Source of the DNA: Nitrospinaceae bacterium
Lineage (GTDB): Bacteria > Nitrospinota > Nitrospinia > Nitrospinales > VA-1
Direction of reading: 5' to 3'
Length of the DNA stretch: 10,692 bases
NCBI GenBank assembly: GCA_029937655.1
Contig: JAPYPK010000051.1
Coordinates: 1 to 10,692, forward strand
In this document: positions 7,446 through 10,692 of the stretch, piece after piece
Layout of the letters: every line of letters begins with the position of its first letter
Numbering within the stretch: the first letter of the stretch is position 1
The notes under the pieces: generated by a model
What the model was told of the DNA's origin: nothing
The model's database searches: none
Seen by the model: only the letters and a program-made list of their open reading frames with translations
Program-made: the position numbers and the translations under genes

Positions 7446-7712
7446 TTATTGACTCATGTTCTGCTCTTCGATCGGTTTATCCTGTTTGGGAGTTGTTGCG
7501 GGAGGATTTTGTTCGATATTTTGAGAGTTGAGTCCACTGGTAACTGTGGGACGCAGTTTTAGAGCATCGGGTAAAGAAATATCATTTGTTTTTTGAGGCG
7601 TTTCAATTTTTTTAGACGTCTTATTCGTTTTGTAAATTAAATCTGAGTAACTCCACACAGCTCCTGACCATCCAAGTAAAAATACAAACAAATACCGTGC
7701 TATTGCATTCAT
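7446..7712 (-). CDS. Small exported or membrane-anchored hypothetical protein, 88 residues
   Basis: Not recognised. The start is well supported by GAGGAG with AAAGTGA before the ATG on the minus strand. Residues 1-20 (MNAIARYLFVFLLGWSGAVW) are a charged N-terminus plus a hydrophobic core, either a signal peptide possibly cut near VWS-YS or an uncleaved anchor. The rest (about 24-88) is hydrophilic, low-complexity, and rich in K, T, N, Q and P (NPPATTPKQDKP at 69-80), with no cysteine, so it is probably disordered in the periplasm. It is the first gene of a two-gene operon with the DoxX gene, 29 bases downstream. A role as a partner of the DoxX membrane complex is inference. Confidence 0.8.
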   Translation of the reverse strand: MNAIARYLFVFLLGWSGAVWSYSDLIYKTNKTSKKIETPQKTNDISLPDALKLRPTVTSGLNSQNIEQNPPATTPKQDKPIEEQNMSQ

Positions 7713-7953
7713 TCACTTTCTCCTCACTTATTAATTAAAGATAAATTGGAGCTCTTCTTCTCTGTACTAAAATAAGGGTTTGTAAACGGGAAATAAAATA
7801 AAAACACAGAATCTATTATAAATTAAATATATTTTAGTAGGGAGAATTGAAAAGCAGCCTATCCAATTAATAAAAGGAATCCATATATAAAGCATTGAAA
7901 AAATTGACTTTAAATGTAATCTGGTCTAGCATTGATTAAGTATTGGTGCAACT
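7713..7953. other. Divergent spacer between the DoxX operon and the small plus-strand operon
   Basis: Holds control signals for both directions and no gene. A perfect TATAAT on the minus strand (complement of 7815-7820) is a candidate -10 for the DoxX operon, but no good -35 sits upstream of it and the leader would be about 100 bases. The plus-strand promoter is listed separately. Confidence 0.4.
7904..7932 (+). promoter_or_regulatory. Sigma-70-type promoter for the small plus-strand operon
   Basis: TTGACT (7904-7909) and TAGCAT (7927-7932) are separated by exactly 17 bases, matching five of six and four of six consensus positions. A start near 7939 would leave about 36 bases before the ATG at 7975. 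Confidence 0.55.
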
Positions 7954-7974
7954 ATGAACATAAGGGGTTGGAAC

Positions 7975-8178
7975 ATGAAGGGACCAAAAACTACTAAAAG
8001 ATTGTGTTACGCAGACTTTCAATACGGGTCAGGCGATATCGCGGTTATCGGCGAAAGAGATTCGCTACACCTTTACGAGGCAGTAGATTCTTTGTCTCGC
8101 CCTGAAAACCTTGCCCGGGAAATATTCAGTTTTCAAAAAGAAAATATTTTCGCAAATGTTCACGGGAAAAAAATCTAA
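7975..8178 (+). CDS. Small hypothetical protein, 67 residues, first gene of a two-gene unit
   Basis: Not recognised. The ATG at 7975 has AAGGGG seven bases upstream; the in-frame ATG at 7954 would add seven residues but has no ribosome binding site and lies within the Shine-Dalgarno region's leader. The product is soluble, with a basic N-terminus (MKGPKTTKRL), then a short hydrophobic patch (GDIAVIG at about 20-26) and a mixed, probably helical stretch (LYEAVDSLSRPENLAREIF, about 32-50). There is one cysteine and no membrane segment or signal peptide. It lies 12 bases upstream of a second small gene that has its own Shine-Dalgarno site, so the two are almost certainly co-transcribed. Confidence 0.75.
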   Translation: MKGPKTTKRLCYADFQYGSGDIAVIGERDSLHLYEAVDSLSRPENLAREIFSFQKENIFANVHGKKI

Positions 8179-8190
8179 AGGGAGTCTGGT

Positions 8191-8424
8191 ATGTTTTTAA
8201 AATCTAAAGCAGTACAAATTTTTAAAAAGAAACCAAATCTATCTAATATTTGTCCCGGATGTGGAGATGCTCAAGTTTTTAAATGGGAAAATGTTGGTGG
8301 CGGAAGAAATGTTATCCTGACTTCGTCGACTCATGAAGAATGCTACAAAAAGTATTGGGAAAGTATTAAAGAATTTGATTATGAAGTGACTGTTAAACCA
8401 AATCCATTGCAGGAGGTTGCGTAA
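8191..8424 (+). CDS. Small hypothetical protein with CxxC...HxxC pattern, 77 residues
   Basis: Not recognised. GGGAG lies about seven bases before the ATG. After a basic N-terminus, C21-P-G-C24 is followed 24 residues later by H48-E-E-C51. The four residues are spaced as in a small treble-clef or zinc-finger fold, so zinc binding is plausible but unproven. The segment between them (VFKWENVGGGRNVILT) alternates like a beta hairpin. The acidic and aromatic tail (YKKYWESIKEFDYEVTV) suggests a helix then a strand. It is the second gene of the unit, 12 bases after the first, and is followed by a palindrome that may end the transcript. It may bind nucleic acid or protein through the metal site. Confidence 0.75.
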   Translation: MFLKSKAVQIFKKKPNLSNICPGCGDAQVFKWENVGGGRNVILTSSTHEECYKKYWESIKEFDYEVTVKPNPLQEVA

Positions 8425-8448
8425 CACTAGAATTGTTAGAGCATTTAC

Positions 8449-8468
8449 AATGCTAATTAATTAGCATT
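8449..8468 (+). terminator. Perfect 20-base palindrome closing the small operon
   Basis: A perfect inverted repeat, AATGCTAA / TTAGCATT around TTAA, begins 25 bases after the stop of the second small gene. The T run is short (TTTT, partly in the stem), so it is a weak terminator candidate; as a perfect dyad it could instead be an operator. Confidence 0.45.
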
Positions 8469-8756
8469 TTCACCAATATGTTATCAAGAATTCAAAGACT
8501 ATGGGGGCAGGGTAAGTCTGAACTTCCGGCATACTCGCCTCAAGTCATACCGAAAGTCCCGATGATTCCTGTAAACTTAGGCGGACGGAGGTGTAGAGGG
8601 TTTCTTGTTTGTTTTTCTGTATTGCATAGGGTTTATTATTAACATGTCAGCTCTTTTTTTTAACTCTTTAGACGAGATAATTTTTTTGAGACTGCCGGAA
8701 CTGTCGTAAACTTTTACTGGATTCATAATACGGACCACCTATTTTAGAAGAGGGAA
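8469..8756. other. Non-coding stretch with a G+C-richer island
   Basis: No gene is convincing. About 8505-8600 is clearly richer in G+C than its surroundings. A 54-codon plus-strand frame runs from an ATG at 8478 to 8642 with no ribosome binding site. TTCCGGC (8524-8530) and GCCGGAA (8694-8700) are inverted copies 163 bases apart. CTGTAAACTTA (8569-8579) resembles CTGTCGTAAACTT (8701-8713). This could be a decayed mobile element or an unrecognised RNA. Confidence 0.35.
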
Positions 8757-8781
8757 ACCAGTAGGGTTTTCCCCTACTGGT
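8757..8781 (-). terminator. Terminator hairpin of the cold-shock gene
   Basis: ACCAGTAGGG (8757-8766) pairs perfectly with CCCTACTGGT (8772-8781), a ten-base stem with a five-base loop, 15 bases after the cold-shock stop. On the minus strand only a short TTT follows, so it may end transcription weakly or mainly protect the 3' end of the mRNA. Confidence 0.6.
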
Positions 8782-8796
8782 AAAGAATAGTATTTA

Positions 8797-8997
8797 TTAT
8801 TTAGGTATTACATTCGATGCTTGCGGGCCTTTCTGACCCATCGATTTTTCAAACTCTACACTCTGGCCTTCGTTGAGAGTTTTGAATCCCTCTCCTTGAA
8901 TTTCAGAAAAATGAACAAAACAATCTTCCCCATCTTCTGACTCAATAAATCCATACCCTTTACTTTCGTTAAACCACTTTACTGTACCTGCTGTCAT
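8797..8997 (-). CDS. Cold-shock domain protein (CspA family)
   Basis: A 66-residue single cold-shock (OB-fold) domain that binds single-stranded RNA or DNA, typically as an RNA chaperone in the cytoplasm. The RNA-binding motifs are visible: RNP1 KGYGFI at 13-18 and RNP2-like CFVHFSEI at 26-33, with W8 and F9 also conserved. The ending GPQASNVIPK is typical. The start is the ATG of MTAGTVKWF, which has AGGAG nine bases upstream. A longer in-frame start at 9036 would add 13 non-family residues and run through the ribosome binding site. It has its own promoter, a leader of about 75 bases and a following hairpin, so it is monocistronic. Whether it is cold-induced cannot be read from sequence. Confidence 0.95.
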   Translation of the reverse strand: MTAGTVKWFNESKGYGFIESEDGEDCFVHFSEIQGEGFKTLNEGQSVEFEKSMGQKGPQASNVIPK

Positions 8998-9076
8998 TAT
9001 GATATTCTCCTGCGAATAACCGGGATGTTTTCTCAAATAATTTTGAAATCAACTTCCCAGTTTTGAAATTTAAATT

Positions 9077-9105
9077 CATATAATTATATTATGAGTATTT
9101 ATCAA
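9077..9105 (-). promoter_or_regulatory. Promoter of the cold-shock gene
   Basis: On the minus strand TTGATA (complement of 9100-9105) and TATATG (complement of 9077-9082) are 17 bases apart. The region between them and the gene is extremely AT-rich. A start near 9070 would give a leader of about 73 bases. A second -10-like TATAAT lies inside the spacer, so the exact box is uncertain. Confidence 0.45.
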
Positions 9106-9804
9106 ATGTACCATATGTCGGCGCAGAGCGCCACTTCAGACTGATAACGTATCCTTTTAATACCACCCTTTAGTAGGAATACTTTGACTTATTCTGGGAT
9201 TTTTATCAATTTTTTCTAAATTTTGTGGCAAATGAAATACGAAAACAAATTAAGGTTTAACCCATAAATGATTGTTTTTTAGTTGTAAATGAGGATGTTG
9301 TGGGTTGGTATTTAACTTAGAAGAACGTTTGAGTATTTTTACAAGTTTTTGTTTGTATTTCCATGAAATACTCAACAACTAGTGTAAGTGTATATCACTC
9401 CCAATGAGTTCCTTTTACAATTCTTAGTTACAGATGTAGGAGTTTATTCTCTCAGACTTATCAAGTGAATATATGATTTTTAAAGTTCTAGCTAGGGTTA
9501 GTGGGTGGAAATACTATATATGACTTGTTGAATTGATTTGATTATTTGGTGTTGGCTGTAGATTAGAACCTTATTTTTGCAATTAACTCATGTTGATACT
9601 CGTGTCGGCAATAAATATCATGATTAAATTTATATAAAATGAGCCTAGTTACTCTATAAATCGGATTGGAGGATGGGTAATCACGTAAGGTTTATCTTGT
9701 TACAGCTCAGTCATGCATCATGCGCTGATTGATAAATAAAAGTGTGATCTACGAAACTATTCAAATATTGGCTAAAGTTTCAGTTAATGAAATCATAGGC
9801 GGTC
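9106..9804. other. Non-coding stretch of about 700 bases, nothing recognised
   Basis: All frames on both strands are broken into short pieces, apart from a plus-strand frame at the far end that is the shadow of the zinc-ribbon gene. The only compact structure I see is GGCGC-AGA-GCGCC at 9120-9132, a five-base G+C stem with no T run. No tRNA, repeat array or promoter stands out. Confidence 0.4.
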
Positions 9805-9999
9805 TTAGTATACGGACACTCGCATATGTAGTTTCGCATCTTCTTTTTTATGAGCTAAGCGAATTTCATCTGACTGGTTATAAGTTCGGTCGCAGTTGTT
9901 GCAATAGCGGTTTTCTTTATAGAGAGAAACAAATGTTTCAGTAGACTTGCAATGAGGACATTTAGCATTTTTTGGCCTTGGTTCTAATTTATAAAACAT
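9805..9999 (-). CDS. Small zinc-ribbon protein, 64 residues
   Basis: C14-P-H-C17 and C33-N-N-C36 are 15 residues apart, the spacing of a zinc-ribbon, with an aromatic YKENRYC before the second pair as in many short ribbons that touch nucleic acid or protein. The flanks are basic at both ends (KLEPRPKNAK, LAHKKEDAK). No membrane segment or signal peptide is present. The start is supported by AGGAG eight bases before the ATG on the minus strand. The leader ACAGGAGAAATATC is nearly the same as that of the cold-shock gene. It seems monocistronic. The family is too broad to assign a function. Confidence 0.75.
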   Translation of the reverse strand: MFYKLEPRPKNAKCPHCKSTETFVSLYKENRYCNNCDRTYNQSDEIRLAHKKEDAKLHMRVSVY

Positions 10000-10286
10000 G
10001 ATATTTCTCCTGTTGAAAGTTTCTTCACTTTCTTATCGATGAATTTAGCGTATGTCTTGAGATATGAAGTGATAACTCTTTTAAAATAAGAGGCTTATAC
10101 CCGATGCCAGTTATATTTCGAGGCGGCAGTAGTGGTTAGTTAGCTTATTCGCATCAGTTTTCTTTTGTTTAAAAAAGTCCCGTCAGTTTAGTTATGGGCT
10201 TGTAGTGCTTTTTTTGACCCGTCTTATAAGTCATTCGATCAAGGTGGTCCTAGGCCATCAATTGAATTCGGTCACCATTTTTTCTA
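10000..10286. other. Spacer upstream of the zinc-ribbon gene, no gene seen
   Basis: It must hold the minus-strand promoter of the zinc-ribbon gene. A TTATCA...17 bases...TACGCT arrangement on the minus strand is a weak candidate only. Frames on both strands are short and interrupted. Confidence 0.3.
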
Positions 10287-10487
10287 ATGATGTATAAAGG
10301 TTTGTTTGAAAATTTAGGTGGAAAGAATATTTATATCAACCCTAATGGCCTGCTAGATAAATTATTAAGCATTAGCTATGGGGCACGAGGACCCTATAAA
10401 GAAAAACAGAAAACTGTAGGCAACGTTTTATTTTTTGGGCTTGGTGAGGAGCATTTATTTCTGTTCTCGATGATGCTGTCTAATTAA
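10287..10487 (+). CDS. Doubtful small open frame, 66 residues
   Basis: No ribosome binding site precedes the ATGATG start and the product is not recognised. The sequence (NLGGKNIYINPNGLLDKLL in the first half, a hydrophobic VLFFGLGEEHLFLFSMML end) shows no motif. Two points favour a gene: the frame survives 66 codons in otherwise frame-poor DNA, and its stop sits in a hairpin shared with the convergent PilZ-like gene. It may be a gene remnant or a chance frame. Confidence 0.2.
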   Translation: MMYKGLFENLGGKNIYINPNGLLDKLLSISYGARGPYKEKQKTVGNVLFFGLGEEHLFLFSMMLSN

Positions 10488-10509
10488 AACTGTATTTAAT
10501 CAGTTTTAA
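10484..10509. terminator. Hairpin overlapping the ends of two convergent frames
   Basis: TTAAAACTG (10484-10492) pairs with CAGTTTTAA (10501-10509) around an eight-base loop. The stop of the plus-strand frame (10485-10487) is in the left arm and the stop of the minus-strand gene (10496-10498) is in the loop. T runs lie within the stem rather than after it, so it is a modest bidirectional terminator. Confidence 0.4.
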
Positions 10510-10692
10510 GAAGTTCTACTATTTTTTTAAGGTAATCTGTATTGGGTGGTATGAACCGCAAACCCATATCGTAGGTGTAATTACCATCATCAAACAATGA
10601 ACGTATGACCTCACATTTCACTATGTGACTATCAAGCGTTTCAATGTCTGGGATCGTTAGATCAATAAATGCACCCTTCATCAACTCATTTT
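10496..10692 (-). CDS. C-terminal part of a probable PilZ-domain protein (runs off the right edge)
   Basis: The frame stays open to the window edge, so the visible 64-65 codons are the end of a longer gene; the internal TTG and ATG at 10684 and 10681 need not be its start. The pattern resembles the second half of a PilZ domain: GAFIDLTIP, then strands in IVKCEVIRSLFDD and YTYDMGLRFI, then a closing helix NTDYLKKIVELLK. PilZ domains bind cyclic di-GMP, but the diagnostic RxxxR and DxSxxG motifs would be upstream, outside the window, so ligand binding cannot be judged. Assignment rests on pattern recognition only. Confidence 0.55.
   Translation of the reverse strand, partial: NELMKGAFIDLTIPDIETLDSHIVKCEVIRSLFDDGNYTYDMGLRFIPPNTDYLKKIVELLKTD

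Noticed and set aside
8498..8610. Possible tmRNA, SRP RNA or riboswitch
   Set aside because: The GGGGGCAGGG start and G+C content suggested a structured RNA, but I could not find the conserved tmRNA, SRP, RNase P or GEMM riboswitch motifs or a closing stem.
8478..8642. 54-codon plus-strand frame starting at ATG 8478
   Set aside because: No ribosome binding site, starts just after a terminator-like palindrome, and has no recognisable features; kept only as part of the unusual-composition region.
9729..9944. 71-codon plus-strand open frame opposite the zinc-ribbon gene
   Set aside because: No ribosome binding site and no recognisable motif, while the opposite strand carries a CxxC/CxxC protein with a good start site.
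1..10692. CRISPR array, tRNA or rRNA gene, prophage or transposase
   Set aside because: No regularly spaced repeats, no cloverleaf-type sequence and no recognisable mobile-element protein were seen on either strand.

Overview
The window is an AT-rich stretch (about one third G+C by eye) of a Gram-negative bacterial chromosome. Gram-negative is inferred from an arabinose-5-phosphate isomerase gene (kdsD, Kdo/LPS synthesis). The cysteine-rich insert in the alanyl-tRNA synthetase resembles those I know from deltaproteobacteria-like lineages (SAR324 or similar marine groups would fit), but this lineage guess is weak. No phage, transposase, CRISPR, rRNA or tRNA gene was recognised.

The first half is housekeeping. 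On the minus strand lie kdsD and then alaS, which runs off the left edge. Divergent from them is polA, a complete DNA polymerase I with 5' nuclease, intact proofreading and polymerase domains. An AT-rich bidirectional hairpin separates polA from a 49-codon minus-strand gene with a good ribosome binding site. Next, also on the minus strand, come msrB (methionine-R-sulfoxide reductase) and an upstream two-helix membrane protein gene of unknown function. The membrane protein gene has a recognisable promoter, and its start is moved inward to an ATG with a strong Shine-Dalgarno site.

The second half is accessory. It holds a 55-codon plus-strand gene with a good ribosome binding site. A minus-strand pair follows: a small exported or membrane-anchored protein, then a DoxX-family membrane protein, ending in a clear intrinsic terminator. 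Divergent from that pair is a two-gene plus-strand unit of small proteins, the second with a CxxC...HxxC metal-site pattern, with its own promoter and a closing palindrome. After that coding becomes sparse: a cold-shock protein with promoter and terminator hairpin, a 64-residue CxxC/CxxC zinc-ribbon protein, a doubtful 66-codon frame, and at the right edge the C-terminal part of a probable PilZ-domain protein. About 2 kb here holds few genes and includes a short G+C-richer island at about 8500-8600.

I find no convincing evidence of a large new system. The parts most worth following are the unrecognised small genes (49, 55, 67, 77 and 88 residues), several of them too short for default gene finders, and the two divergent small operons between about 6958 and 8468.
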